Shown: positions 7,620 through 15,464 of the stretch, piece after piece
Layout of the letters: each line of letters starts with the position of its first letter
Position numbering within the stretch: the stretch's first letter is position 1
Source: Bacteroidetes bacterium UBA7688
GTDB lineage: Bacteria > Bacteroidota > Bacteroidia > Chitinophagales > Chitinophagaceae
Direction: 5' to 3'
Length of the DNA stretch: 15,615 bases
Assembly: GCA_002482815.1 (NCBI GenBank)
Contig: DLGS01000065.1
Coordinates: forward strand, 1 to 15,615
Position numbers and translations under genes: made by a program
Notes under the pieces: generated by a model
What the model saw: the letters and a program-made list of their open reading frames with translations, nothing else
What the model was told of the DNA's origin: nothing
The model's database searches: none

Positions 7620-8510
7620 TTAATTTGGGTAGCTTTCAAGTTTGTCCCAAAAGTCAAAATAATTAAACCATTGCAAAGGATATTTCTCCAGCATTGCTTC
7701 CACACTTTCTGTATAAGCCCTCAGCAAGGCCTGTTCATCGCGATGTTTCACTTCGGCCTCCCGTGCATATAGATGATAATGCAGATTGGCTTCTTTCATA
7801 ACATAGACAAACACAACGGGCACCTTCAACCTGGAAGCAATAAGGAATGGGCCTGCAGGGAATCGGGCTGTTTCTCCGAGCAGGTTTTGCGAAAGGCATT
7901 TTACCCCTTCGAAGTAGCGATCGCCGGTAAAACAAACCAACTCATTGCGGGAAAGCGCTGTGTTGATATCAAAAATATGAGACATGTCGTCTCGTACGAT
8001 GATAAATTTTACAGCCGGTTTCTTGGAAATGGTTTCCAGGTAATGTTTGATGGCAGTATGTTCCAGATCAGTTGTAATCAGATTGATTTTAAAATCAAGG
8101 TCTATTTCTCCAAAGAAATGCTCTGCAATCTCAAAATTGCCAATGTGTGCACTGATTAAGACGCCGCCTTTTTGTTCGGCAAGGAGTTTTTTAAGGATTT
8201 CGACCCCGTCAAACTCATAAGTAAATTTTTCCCTCAAACCTGCTGAAATGGAAACCTTGTCAATAAGGGTCTGGCCAAAAGTGTAATAACTTCTGAATAC
8301 CAACCATTTGGATTGCAAAAAAGAAAAATTTAATCTTTTATTGAAATAATAAAAGATGGCCCTGTTGCTTTTTCTGAGAAAAAGAAAATAATAAAAGGCT
8401 ACGAAATAAAGGACAAGATAGGCAGACCTTACTCCGACATTTTTGATAAAAAAAACGAATATTTTATACCCTAAAACAGTTCCTTTAGACTTCCCGTCCC
8501 ATTGAGCCAT
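7620..8510 (-). CDS. LpxL/HtrB-family lysophospholipid-type acyltransferase
   Basis: 296 residues, the family's usual length. One N-terminal hydrophobic segment (about 26-45, VGVRSAYLVLYFVAFYYFLF) suggests anchoring to the inner membrane with the catalytic domain on the cytoplasmic side. The HxxxxD/E motif is present as AHIGNFE, with His122 and Glu127, inside GGVLISAHIGNFEIAEHFF-like context, and FPAGPFLIASRLKVPVVFVY matches the second conserved block. Family members move an acyl group from acyl-ACP to a lipid hydroxyl. Such acyltransferases are regular members of aryl-polyene and flexirubin loci, where they are candidates for joining the polyene acyl group to its lipid or resorcinol partner. 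Its ATG overlaps the stop of the ACP gene by one base (TAATG), tying it closely to the carrier protein. Confidence 0.88.
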   Translation of the reverse strand: MAQWDGKSKGTVLGYKIFVFFIKNVGVRSAYLVLYFVAFYYFLFLRKSNRAIFYYFNKRLNFSFLQSKWLVFRSYYTFGQTLIDKVSISAGLREKFTYEFDGVEILKKLLAEQKGGVLISAHIGNFEIAEHFFGEIDLDFKINLITTDLEHTAIKHYLETISKKPAVKFIIVRDDMSHIFDINTALSRNELVCFTGDRYFEGVKCLSQNLLGETARFPAGPFLIASRLKVPVVFVYVMKEANLHYHLYAREAEVKHRDEQALLRAYTESVEAMLEKYPLQWFNYFDFWDKLESYPN

Positions 8511-8758
8511 TAATGAGCGTTTAGCTTATTTTCTATAAGGTCATAAAAGCTTTGGAATGTATTAATGCCGGCAAAATCTGCCTCTACAAGCTTTACTTTA
8601 AAATTGGATTCCACCGTCACCACCAGGTCAACGTAGTCGAGGCTGTCAAGACCCAGGGTGTCTTTCAGAATAGCATCAGGAACAATAGTTTCTGCCTCCA
8701 CTTCGAATTCATCTACCAGGAAATGATTCGTTTTTTCAATAATCTCTTCTATGTTCAT
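8510..8758 (-). CDS. Acyl carrier protein
   Basis: 82 residues, acidic and helical. The phosphopantetheine attachment site is Ser39 in LGLDSLDYVDLVV (35-47), the classic DSL motif. It presumably carries the growing aryl-polyene chain between ketosynthase, ketoreductase and dehydratase, which are encoded around it, rather than serving bulk fatty acid synthesis; this is inferred from location. Five bases separate it from the ketosynthase stop, and it overlaps the acyltransferase start. Only one ACP gene is in the window, whereas aryl-polyene loci usually have two. Confidence 0.95.
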   Translation of the reverse strand: MNIEEIIEKTNHFLVDEFEVEAETIVPDAILKDTLGLDSLDYVDLVVTVESNFKVKLVEADFAGINTFQSFYDLIENKLNAH

Positions 8759-8763
8759 TATTT

Positions 8764-9987
8764 TTAATTGAATTTTTTTACTACTAAAGCCGAGTTTGTG
8801 CCTCCAAACCCGAAAGAGTTAGACAAAAATATATCAACTTTTTTATTTAACGTACTTGTAACTAAATTTAATTTTTTAGAGTCGTCATCTGCATTTTCCA
8901 GGTTGATATTCGGGGCAATAAAGGAATGTCGCATCATCAGGATGGAATAAATAACTTCACTTGCACCTGCCATCCAACATTCGTGACCAGTCATTGATTT
9001 AGTAGAACTTACAAAAGGATTACTTTCTCCAAACACCTCAAAAATAGCTTTTGCTTCGTTGCTGTCGCCAACAGGAGTTGATGTGGCATGGGCATTGATG
9101 TAATCCACCGCTGCCGGTTGAATACCAGCGTCTTCGAGTGCCCGTTTCATAGCGATAGATGGTCCGTCTACATTGGGCGTCGAAATGTGCCCGCCGTTAG
9201 ACGAAAACCCATAACCTATTACTTCGGCTATAATATTTGCACCTCTTTTCACCGCTGATTCATAGCTTTCGAGGATTAGGGTTGCTCCGCCACCACTGGG
9301 TACAAGGCCGTCCCTTCCGGCATCAAATGGTCTTGACGCTTTGGTCGGGTCATCTTCTCCTGGTGAAAAAACACCCAGGCCATCAAAGCTGCTCATGGCA
9401 TATTTATTGATTTCCTGTGCTCCACCACAAATAATAATATCCTGGAAACCATTTTTTATTAAAAAATAGCCTAAACCAATTGAATGCGAACCACTGGCGC
9501 AGGCCGCACTGACTGTCAGGTTAATACCTCTCAATTTAAAAATAGTGGATAAATTCATGGTTACGGTAGAATTCATCGATTTGAAAATCGCACCGGAGCC
9601 AATCAGTGTTGTATCTTTCTTCTCCCGGATAATGTCCGTTGCTTCTATGATTGCTTTCGAAACGCTGTCATTTCCATACAATATTCCTACTTCATGCTCA
9701 TCAAAAAACGAATCGCTGATGCCTGCGTTTTCCAAAGCATCGCGGGTAGCCATGTAAGCATATTCGGTTTCTTCGCCAATGCTGATGCGTTGTCTTCTGT
9801 TCAATAAATTTTTCAAATCCGGTTTGGGAACCATTCCTGTCAAAGAAGAGCGGAAACCAAATTCTTTGCGTTCAGGATCAATGGTGATGCCCGACTTGCC
9901 CTGGTACAATGATTCTTTTACTTCCTCCAGCGAGGTGCCGATGCAGGAATAAATACCCATCCCTGTTATAACTACTCTTCTGTTCAT
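8764..9987 (-). CDS. FabF-like beta-ketoacyl-ACP synthase (ApeO-type)
   Basis: 407 residues from ATG 9987; a TTG at 10005 would add six residues, but MNRRVVITGMGIYSCIG is the canonical FabF-type start, so the ATG is preferred. Catalytic Cys163 lies in VSAACASGSHSIG, His300 in YINAHATSTPVGD, and Lys330 and His335 in TKSMTGHECWMAGASE, giving a complete Cys-His-His set, so this is an active condensing enzyme and not a chain-length factor. In FabF the last motif is usually GHLLGAAGA; here it is GHECWMAGA, with bulky Trp and Met replacing small residues near the active site. Expected reaction: decarboxylative condensation of malonyl-ACP with the growing aryl-polyenoyl-ACP. It sits between the ketoreductase (18-base gap) and ACP genes. 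Confidence 0.92.
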   Translation of the reverse strand: MNRRVVITGMGIYSCIGTSLEEVKESLYQGKSGITIDPERKEFGFRSSLTGMVPKPDLKNLLNRRQRISIGEETEYAYMATRDALENAGISDSFFDEHEVGILYGNDSVSKAIIEATDIIREKKDTTLIGSGAIFKSMNSTVTMNLSTIFKLRGINLTVSAACASGSHSIGLGYFLIKNGFQDIIICGGAQEINKYAMSSFDGLGVFSPGEDDPTKASRPFDAGRDGLVPSGGGATLILESYESAVKRGANIIAEVIGYGFSSNGGHISTPNVDGPSIAMKRALEDAGIQPAAVDYINAHATSTPVGDSNEAKAIFEVFGESNPFVSSTKSMTGHECWMAGASEVIYSILMMRHSFIAPNINLENADDDSKKLNLVTSTLNKKVDIFLSNSFGFGGTNSALVVKKFN

Positions 9988-10005
9988 TTCTGTCTGCGTA
10001 TACAA

Positions 10006-10737
10006 TTAAGAATAAATACCACCATTAATATTTACTACTTCGCCGGTGATATAACCCGCTTTTTTTGAAACCAGAAAACTAACCAGATCGGCTACTTCTT
10101 CTGCTTCGCCAAACCGGTTGGCCGGCACCATTTTAATTAATTCTTTTTCATCCAGCTGGCTGGTCATATCGGTTTTGATAAAACCCGGAGCAACTGCATT
10201 TACGGTAATGTTTCTTTTTCCGACTTCCTGGGCCAAAGCTTTTGTAGCGGCTACCACTGCGCCCTTTGCAGCAGAATAATTGGTTTGTCCCGGTGTGCCT
10301 TTCACGCCTGAAACAGAGACAATATTGACAATCCTGCCATATTTATTGCGCAACATTTTCTGAATAAAAAAGTTGGTCACATTAAAAAATCCATTCAGGC
10401 TGGTGTTGATAACACTGCTCCAGTCTTCGGGAGACATCCACATAAACAAGCCATCTTTTGTAATGCCGGCATTATTCACAATTGTTTCGACAATTGCTTC
10501 CGGATTGGCTTCCTGCCAGTTGCCCAAAACTGTTTTTACTTCTTCAAAATCTGCCACGTTGAATTTTAGCAATTCGCCGGTTCCACCAAGATTTTTTACG
10601 GCTTCGAGCGTTTGTTCTGCAGCCTCTTTGTTGGATTGGTAATTAATAAGTATATGATACTTTGTGTCAACAGCCAGTTTCTGGCAAATGGCGCTACCAA
10701 TACCTCTTGAACCTCCTGTTACAATTGCACATTTCAT
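10006..10737 (-). CDS. FabG-like 3-ketoacyl-ACP reductase (SDR family)
   Basis: 243 residues, a classical short-chain dehydrogenase/reductase. The NADP-binding motif TGGSRGIG is at 7-14 and NNAG at 88-91. The catalytic set is Asn115, Ser141, Tyr154 and Lys158 (in NYSAAKGA). The C-terminus ends with the usual YITGEVVNINGG. It reduces 3-ketoacyl-ACP to 3-hydroxyacyl-ACP; the FabF-like, ACP and dehydratase genes next to it make the aryl-polyene extension cycle its likely job, equivalent to ApeQ. A GAGGAA sequence lies about 9 bases before the ATG, one of the better ribosome-binding sites here. The gene follows the WG-repeat gene by 18 bases. Confidence 0.93.
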   Translation of the reverse strand: MKCAIVTGGSRGIGSAICQKLAVDTKYHILINYQSNKEAAEQTLEAVKNLGGTGELLKFNVADFEEVKTVLGNWQEANPEAIVETIVNNAGITKDGLFMWMSPEDWSSVINTSLNGFFNVTNFFIQKMLRNKYGRIVNIVSVSGVKGTPGQTNYSAAKGAVVAATKALAQEVGKRNITVNAVAPGFIKTDMTSQLDEKELIKMVPANRFGEAEEVADLVSFLVSKKAGYITGEVVNINGGIYS

Positions 10738-10755
10738 AATTTAATTCCTCAATAT

Positions 10756-11868
10756 TTATTTACAAAACGGTTCTGCATTATCAAACCATTGATTTCCTAA
10801 TACAGATCCGTCAGGTTTTATAAAACCCCATTTATTTCCAAGTTTCACCCTGGCAAGACCACCAATAAAGCCTTTCTCGTCTTTTTTAAAGATGGAAAAA
10901 ATGCCGCCGGCAGATATGCCATATTGTGTCTGGATAACCAGTTTTCCGCTTTCGTTAATAAAACCCCAGTCTTTTTCTTTCACAGGTGCCAGTCCGTCAT
11001 TGCTGAAAGTTTCGGCATCATTGTAAAACGGTTCAACCACGAAACTACCTTTCATATTAATGTATCCCCATTTTTTACCAACACAAACCGGCGCAAGATT
11101 TTTTGTAAAACCTTTAGCCTTATCAAATTTTGGCTCAATCACCCAATTTCCTTTAAGGTCAATAAAACCAATTTTTTCATCCTTTTTGGCGTAAGTAATA
11201 TCCTGGTTTTCAAAGTCCCAGATTTTTTCAACACCATCTATCGATTTGAATTTTCCGGCAATAACAAGCCCGAAGGAACTGCCATTTTTAGCCCAGGTCA
11301 CACCCTTGAAATAATCGCCAATCTCATCATAGATTACCTCCACAACTACCTTGCCTGATTTATTAATTATACCCCAACGATTGCTGTTTTTCACACGGGC
11401 AAAGTCGCCTTCGAATGATTTGATCTGGTCATATTTCGGCTCTAATATCACCTTCATCTGACTGTTAATGAGACCAACTTTATCGCCAAGTTTAATAAAA
11501 GCTACACCATCCTCAAAATCGAAAACTTTATCGGTGGCAGGCGCTGCTATTTCCTCTCCTTTTTTGTTAATATAAAACCACCTTTTGTTTTGAGACACCA
11601 CACAGTAACCGCTGTTGAAATATTTAGCGTCTTCAAATTTGGCTTGAATAACCCAGTCTCCCTTTGTATTAATAAAGCCCCATTTGCCATCGCTTTCAAC
11701 AGCGGCTAAGCCATCAGAGAAGTTTTTAGCTGTTTTAAATTTTGGCTGGATAGCAAAATCTCCCGATTTTGTAAGGTAGCCCATTTCGCCGTTCTTTTTA
11801 ACCAGGGCCAACTCTTGTGCACTGGCAATATTGAACGCTAAAACTAATAAAATGAGTAATTTTTTCAT
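10756..11868 (-). CDS. Secreted WG-repeat protein
   Basis: 370 residues with a cleavable signal peptide (MKKLLILLVLAFNIASA, cut near residue 18), so it is exported to the periplasm or beyond. The mature protein is nearly all WG repeats of about 35-45 residues, with cores such as KWGFIN, RWFYIN, RWGIIN, KIGFID, KWGYIN and DWGFIN, each followed by '.G..VI.PKFD.A..F'. I count nine to ten copies, some degenerate (KVGLIN, FGLVIA). WG repeats form beta-sheet folds thought to bind partners; no catalytic residues are visible. Its place between TAL and the ketoreductase, with 30- and 18-base gaps, puts it in the pigment transcript. A role in holding or placing the pigment at the envelope would be a guess. 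Confidence 0.88.
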   Translation of the reverse strand: MKKLLILLVLAFNIASAQELALVKKNGEMGYLTKSGDFAIQPKFKTAKNFSDGLAAVESDGKWGFINTKGDWVIQAKFEDAKYFNSGYCVVSQNKRWFYINKKGEEIAAPATDKVFDFEDGVAFIKLGDKVGLINSQMKVILEPKYDQIKSFEGDFARVKNSNRWGIINKSGKVVVEVIYDEIGDYFKGVTWAKNGSSFGLVIAGKFKSIDGVEKIWDFENQDITYAKKDEKIGFIDLKGNWVIEPKFDKAKGFTKNLAPVCVGKKWGYINMKGSFVVEPFYNDAETFSNDGLAPVKEKDWGFINESGKLVIQTQYGISAGGIFSIFKKDEKGFIGGLARVKLGNKWGFIKPDGSVLGNQWFDNAEPFCK

Positions 11869-11898
11869 CTGACTTTTATTAATTGATAAACAATATGA

Positions 11899-13422
11899 CT
11901 ATTTGCTATTCATTAAGAAATCTTTCACCTGCTGAACGAACGGATACATAGCCTGATCTTCTTTAAAAGTTGGAATGATCTTCCTGAGTTCGTCATATAA
12001 TTTCCTGCTGGCAGATGAAATGGAATCTTTTTGGTTCAGCGCATCAATAGCCTGCACAATCGTAATCATTTCTATACTCAGCACTTCAAATGCATTTTCT
12101 ATCACTTTCCCCGTTATCACTGCAGCATTGGTTCCCATGCTCACAATATCCTGATTATCATTATTGTTAGGAATGCTGTGAATATACATCGGGTTCGACA
12201 ACATCTGGTTTTCGGCAGTAGTGGATGTGGCCGTAAACTGAACGCCCTGCATGCCAAAATTGAATCCAAGCGTGCCCAGATTCACAAAAGGAGGTAACAT
12301 TTCGTTGATTTTTGAATTCAACAGATAGTTTAATTGTCTTTCTGCCAGCATTGTCAATTTGGTAATGGCAATTTTTAATTTGTCCATTTCCAGTGCAATG
12401 TAATCGCCATGGAAATTTCCGCCATGATAAACGTGCTTGTTGGCAACATCGATAATTGGATTATCGTTGGCAGAATTAAATTCGTCTTCCAGGATATGGG
12501 CAGCATTGTCTGTTGTTTCCAGAATAGGCCCTAATATTTGAGGCACACAACGCAGCGAATAATATTCCTGTACCTTTTCTTTAAAAATATCTTCGGTGTT
12601 TTCTCCGGTATAAAGATGCTCTTCACGTTTTCTGATTAATTGACTGTCAGCAAGATGTGCGCGCATTCTTTGCGCTATCTCCTGTTGCCCTTTATGCCTT
12701 TTTGTGCCGTTTAGCTCTGCAGAAAAATGATCATCGTAAGCACTTACAATTTCATTGATAGCACAGGAACATTGGATAGACCAATCAATTAATTTTTTGG
12801 CATAATGAATGTTTACGACCCCAATTCCTGTCATCACAGAGGTGCCGTTCATTAAGGCAAGGCCTTCCCGTATTTCCACATTGATGGGTGCAAGGTTTTC
12901 GAGTGCGAAAATTTCCTTTGTGCTTTTTCTTTCTCCTTTATAAAACACTTCTCCTTCACCAATTAGAACTAAGGCGAGATGAGCCAGTTGCACTAAATCT
13001 CCGCTGGCGCCAACGCCACCATGTTCAAATATTAACGGAGTTATATCTCTGTTAATCAGCTCCTTCATCAATTGGATGACTGATGGATGAACACCGGAAT
13101 TTCCTAAAGACAAGGTATTAAGCCGCGCCAGAATTGCAGATTTCACACAAAGCGGGCTTAATGGTTTACCCGTTCCCGACGAATGGCTTCTAATCAGATT
13201 GTATTGCAACTGAATGGTGTCAGAATCTTTAATACGGTATTGTGCCATAGGGCCAAAACCTGTATTGACACCATAGATTACTTTATTTACAGAGAAATCT
13301 TTTAAGAAATCAAAACTTGTATTTACTCTGTCAATCACTGCTTTACTGATGTCTATTTTATCGTTTCCAAATATTACAGACTCAAACTCCTCCAAACTAA
13401 GATATTCGTTTATAGTGCGCAT
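11899..13422 (-). CDS. tal: Tyrosine ammonia-lyase (aromatic amino acid lyase family)
   Basis: 507 residues, family length. The Ala139-Ser140-Gly141 triplet in HGGVGASGDLVQLAHLAL condenses to the MIO electrophile. Catalytic Tyr50 lies in VIYGVNTGFGP, and NNNDNQDIVSMG is the conserved C-terminal block. From memory the sequence is very close to the Flavobacterium johnsoniae enzyme characterised as a tyrosine ammonia-lyase, including the start (TINEYLSLEEFE) and the substrate-selecting loop NLIRSHSSGTG with Ser79-His80. Automatic annotation would probably say histidine ammonia-lyase (HutH), since HAL shares the Ser-His pair; the absence of hut genes and the pigment context favour tyrosine. The product, 4-coumarate, would be the aryl starter of the polyene. 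It is the first gene of the minus-strand run and has its own upstream region. Confidence 0.92.
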   Translation of the reverse strand: MRTINEYLSLEEFESVIFGNDKIDISKAVIDRVNTSFDFLKDFSVNKVIYGVNTGFGPMAQYRIKDSDTIQLQYNLIRSHSSGTGKPLSPLCVKSAILARLNTLSLGNSGVHPSVIQLMKELINRDITPLIFEHGGVGASGDLVQLAHLALVLIGEGEVFYKGERKSTKEIFALENLAPINVEIREGLALMNGTSVMTGIGVVNIHYAKKLIDWSIQCSCAINEIVSAYDDHFSAELNGTKRHKGQQEIAQRMRAHLADSQLIRKREEHLYTGENTEDIFKEKVQEYYSLRCVPQILGPILETTDNAAHILEDEFNSANDNPIIDVANKHVYHGGNFHGDYIALEMDKLKIAITKLTMLAERQLNYLLNSKINEMLPPFVNLGTLGFNFGMQGVQFTATSTTAENQMLSNPMYIHSIPNNNDNQDIVSMGTNAAVITGKVIENAFEVLSIEMITIVQAIDALNQKDSISSASRKLYDELRKIIPTFKEDQAMYPFVQQVKDFLMNSK

Positions 13423-13495
13423 CCAACCATTTATTTAATAATTAAGTCGTTAAATTAGTTTCTACTTTGAAATTTTTTAACCTACTTTTAGGCCT

Positions 13496-13503
13496 CAAAA
13501 GTA
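13496..13503 (-). promoter_or_regulatory. Possible -7 element for the TAL operon
   Basis: On the minus strand this reads TACTTTTG, an exact match to the Bacteroidota TAnnTTTG -7 consensus, 73 bases before the TAL start within the 110-base divergent region. No clear TTG -33 element is seen at the right distance upstream, and an 8-base degenerate match is weak evidence in AT-rich DNA. The rest of the divergent region (13423-13532) shows no obvious operator. Confidence 0.3.
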
Positions 13504-13532
13504 CTATAAAAAAACAGGAAAAACTTAAACGT

Positions 13533-14792
13533 ATGTTAAAGGAATTTGTTGACGTATTGGTTATAGGTGCGGGACCTTCTGGATGTGTTTCAGCTTCATA
13601 TCTGCATAAAAATAACGTTAAGGTAAAAGTTGTTGAAAAAACAAAGTTCCCACGACTGGTGGTTGGCGAAAGTTTGATACCGCGGGTGATGGATCATTTT
13701 GATGAAGCAGGCTTGTTCGAAAGCCTTGATGCTATGAACTTCGAAAAGAAATTAGGCGCAAGATTTATCAGAGGAAATGAGATTTGTGTGTTTGATTTCA
13801 GTGATAAGTTTTCCAAAGGCTGGGATTGGACCTGGCAGGTTCCACGCGCCGACTTTGATAATACAATGGCACAGGAAGTGGTGAGGAAAGGAATCGATCT
13901 TGAGTTTGAATCTGAGGTGATTTCTGTTGAATTTGAAGGAAAAAATTCTACAACTGTCGTAAAGGATAAGGATGGCAATCTGAAAGAAATTCATGCCAAA
14001 TTTATAATTGATTCCAGCGGATATGGGCGCGTTTTGCCGAGATTGCTTGATCTTGATACACCTTCCAAACTTGATCCGCATTCTTCCATATTCACACACG
14101 TAAAAGATATTAACCGCCCGGAAGGAGAAGAAGGAACTTTAATTTCCTTTGACATTCTTGAAACGGAAGTATGGCTATGGGTAATACCTTTTTCCAATGG
14201 CAATACAAGCCTGGGTGTGGTAGGTCCGACAACTTTTATTAATTCCCTTTCAGAAAATAAAGATAACCGCGAAGCCCTGAAGAATGCTATTCAGCTTTCG
14301 GATTATTATATCAAGCGCTTTGGTGGGGTTGAATTTTTATTCGAACCGGTAAAGCTGGAAAATTATTCCCGTTCTGTAAAAAGCATGTATGGCGATGGTT
14401 TTGCGCTGACGGGCAATAGTTCTGAATTCCTTGACCCCGTTTTCTCTTCCGGAGTGGCGTTTGCTACCGAATCCGGAATGCTGGCAGCAAAATTATTCCT
14501 CAAAGAATCACAGGGAAATACCGTGAATTGGGAAGTGGAATTTAACGATTATATGCGCAGGGGCATCGGTGTTTTTACCACTTATGTAAAGGAATGGTAC
14601 ACAGGTAATCTTCAGACCTTATTCTTCCATCGTCCGGAAAATCCTGATGTAAAAAGAAAAATTTGTGCGGTGTTGGCCGGTTATGTATGGGATGAAGAAA
14701 ACCCATTTGTCCACAAACACGATAATGTAGTTAAAAATATGGCCTTTCTGATCAACAGCAGTAAGGAAGCCGAAAAAAACCTTAGCAATTAA
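13533..14792 (+). CDS. FAD-dependent halogenase-like protein
   Basis: 419 residues from ATG 13533, about 12 bases after AGGAA; a TTG at 13467 would add 22 basic residues that do not look like part of the family. The FAD fold starts at once: DVLVIGAGPSGCVSASYL (7-24) with GxGxxG, then VVGESLIP (43-50). WLWVIP (214-219) is an exact WxWxIP halogenase motif, and FLDPVFSSG (299-307) matches the FxxPxxSxxG motif. Lys72 or Lys73 in FEKKLGARF sits where the catalytic lysine of phenolic halogenases such as CmlS lies. A likely job is chlorination of the tyrosine-derived phenol ring, since chlorinated flexirubins are known. Some family members with these motifs do not halogenate, so a hydroxylase or other flavin oxidase remains possible. 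It diverges from TAL and ends in a strong terminator. Confidence 0.88.
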   Translation: MLKEFVDVLVIGAGPSGCVSASYLHKNNVKVKVVEKTKFPRLVVGESLIPRVMDHFDEAGLFESLDAMNFEKKLGARFIRGNEICVFDFSDKFSKGWDWTWQVPRADFDNTMAQEVVRKGIDLEFESEVISVEFEGKNSTTVVKDKDGNLKEIHAKFIIDSSGYGRVLPRLLDLDTPSKLDPHSSIFTHVKDINRPEGEEGTLISFDILETEVWLWVIPFSNGNTSLGVVGPTTFINSLSENKDNREALKNAIQLSDYYIKRFGGVEFLFEPVKLENYSRSVKSMYGDGFALTGNSSEFLDPVFSSGVAFATESGMLAAKLFLKESQGNTVNWEVEFNDYMRRGIGVFTTYVKEWYTGNLQTLFFHRPENPDVKRKICAVLAGYVWDEENPFVHKHDNVVKNMAFLINSSKEAEKNLSN

Positions 14793-14806
14793 GCTAAGGT
14801 TTTTTT
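14773..14806. terminator. Bidirectional intrinsic terminator
   Basis: A perfect 14-base-pair hairpin: AAAAAAACCTTAGC (14773-14786), loop AATTAA, and GCTAAGGTTTTTTT (14793-14806). The eight-pair core ACCTTAGC/GCTAAGGT is flanked by seven A on one side and seven T on the other, so it can end transcription from both strands. The left arm and loop encode the last codons and stop of the halogenase-like gene, and the convergent secreted-protein gene stops at 14830. Confidence 0.9.
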
Positions 14807-14829
14807 ATATCCGGGATATTCTGAATTGC

Positions 14830-15438
14830 CTAGAATGCTTTCTTTGCAATCATTTTTGACAGCGATTTGGCCGTTTTGGCATATCCTTCTCCTATACGGC
14901 TTTCATTGCTGAAATTACTGCCCCACTGATCTCCGGGTGCATCAGTACTGCTTATTTCCAGCAGAACATTTTTTCTGTTCGCAGTTTCCACAAATTTAAG
15001 AATCGTTGAAACTTTTGCCTTTTGTTTCATTACCGACACATCCCAACCAGGGAAAATCCAGACCGTTTCTACAATAAGCGTATACTTCGCATTTTTTGCA
15101 CCTTCTTCATAGGTTATGTCAGCATCTTCTTTAGTCGAAACTATATTTAGCAATTCAAGAAATTTTGGTTGCCAGATCATTTCTTTGCTTGACATCCATT
15201 TTTTCTTCCAGGCAGTACCCACACCTGAGTTTTTATTGTTTAAATCCGTTGTTCTGTCGGCTATATATTGCTCTTCCGTGATGTTGTCTTTGAGCATTTT
15301 CAAATTACTGTAATCGAATTCAACGTTGATTAATTTTTGCCCTTTGAAAAAGGTAAAATCACCTTTCTCAATTTTCATATCCTGTGCCGTTGTCAATCGG
15401 GAAATGAACAGCATCGCCAAAATCAGTATCTTTTTCAT
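14830..15438 (-). CDS. Uncharacterised small secreted protein
   Basis: 202 residues; I do not recognise a named family. A signal peptide is clear (MKKILILAMLFISRLTTA, cut before QDMK at about residue 18) and there is no lipobox cysteine, so a soluble periplasmic or secreted protein is expected. The mature part is a mixed alpha/beta domain with alternating hydrophobic strands (YTLIVETVWIFPGWDVSV, KAKVSTILKFVETANRKNV) and a C-terminal GEGYAKTAKSLSKMIAKKAF helix. There are no cysteines or obvious catalytic motifs. It is separated from the pigment genes by the bidirectional terminator and probably has its own promoter, so a link to pigment making is not supported. Confidence 0.85.
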   Translation of the reverse strand: MKKILILAMLFISRLTTAQDMKIEKGDFTFFKGQKLINVEFDYSNLKMLKDNITEEQYIADRTTDLNNKNSGVGTAWKKKWMSSKEMIWQPKFLELLNIVSTKEDADITYEEGAKNAKYTLIVETVWIFPGWDVSVMKQKAKVSTILKFVETANRKNVLLEISSTDAPGDQWGSNFSNESRIGEGYAKTAKSLSKMIAKKAF

Positions 15439-15464
15439 TTGTATTTGTTTTTAGTGATCGATTT

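Noticed and set aside
7735..7935. 66-residue minus-strand frame inside the acyltransferase gene
   Set aside because: Out-of-frame overlap with a gene bearing a clear HxxxxE motif; arginine-rich composition is typical of a shadow frame.
9988..10005. Six-residue TTG-started extension of the ketosynthase
   Set aside because: The ATG at 9987 gives the canonical MNRRVVITGMG start of FabF-type enzymes; nothing supports the extra residues.
10924..11358. 144-residue plus-strand frame opposite the WG-repeat gene
   Set aside because: The repetitive minus-strand coding sequence produces long antisense frames; the translation has no recognisable domain.
11899..13422. Histidine ammonia-lyase of a histidine-use operon
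   Set aside because: No hut genes nearby, and sequence resemblance plus pigment context point to tyrosine as substrate.
13467..13532. TTG-initiated 22-residue N-terminal extension of the halogenase-like protein
   Set aside because: The FAD fold begins just after the Met at 13533, that ATG has an AGGAA upstream, and the extension is a basic low-complexity stretch lying in the divergent promoter region.
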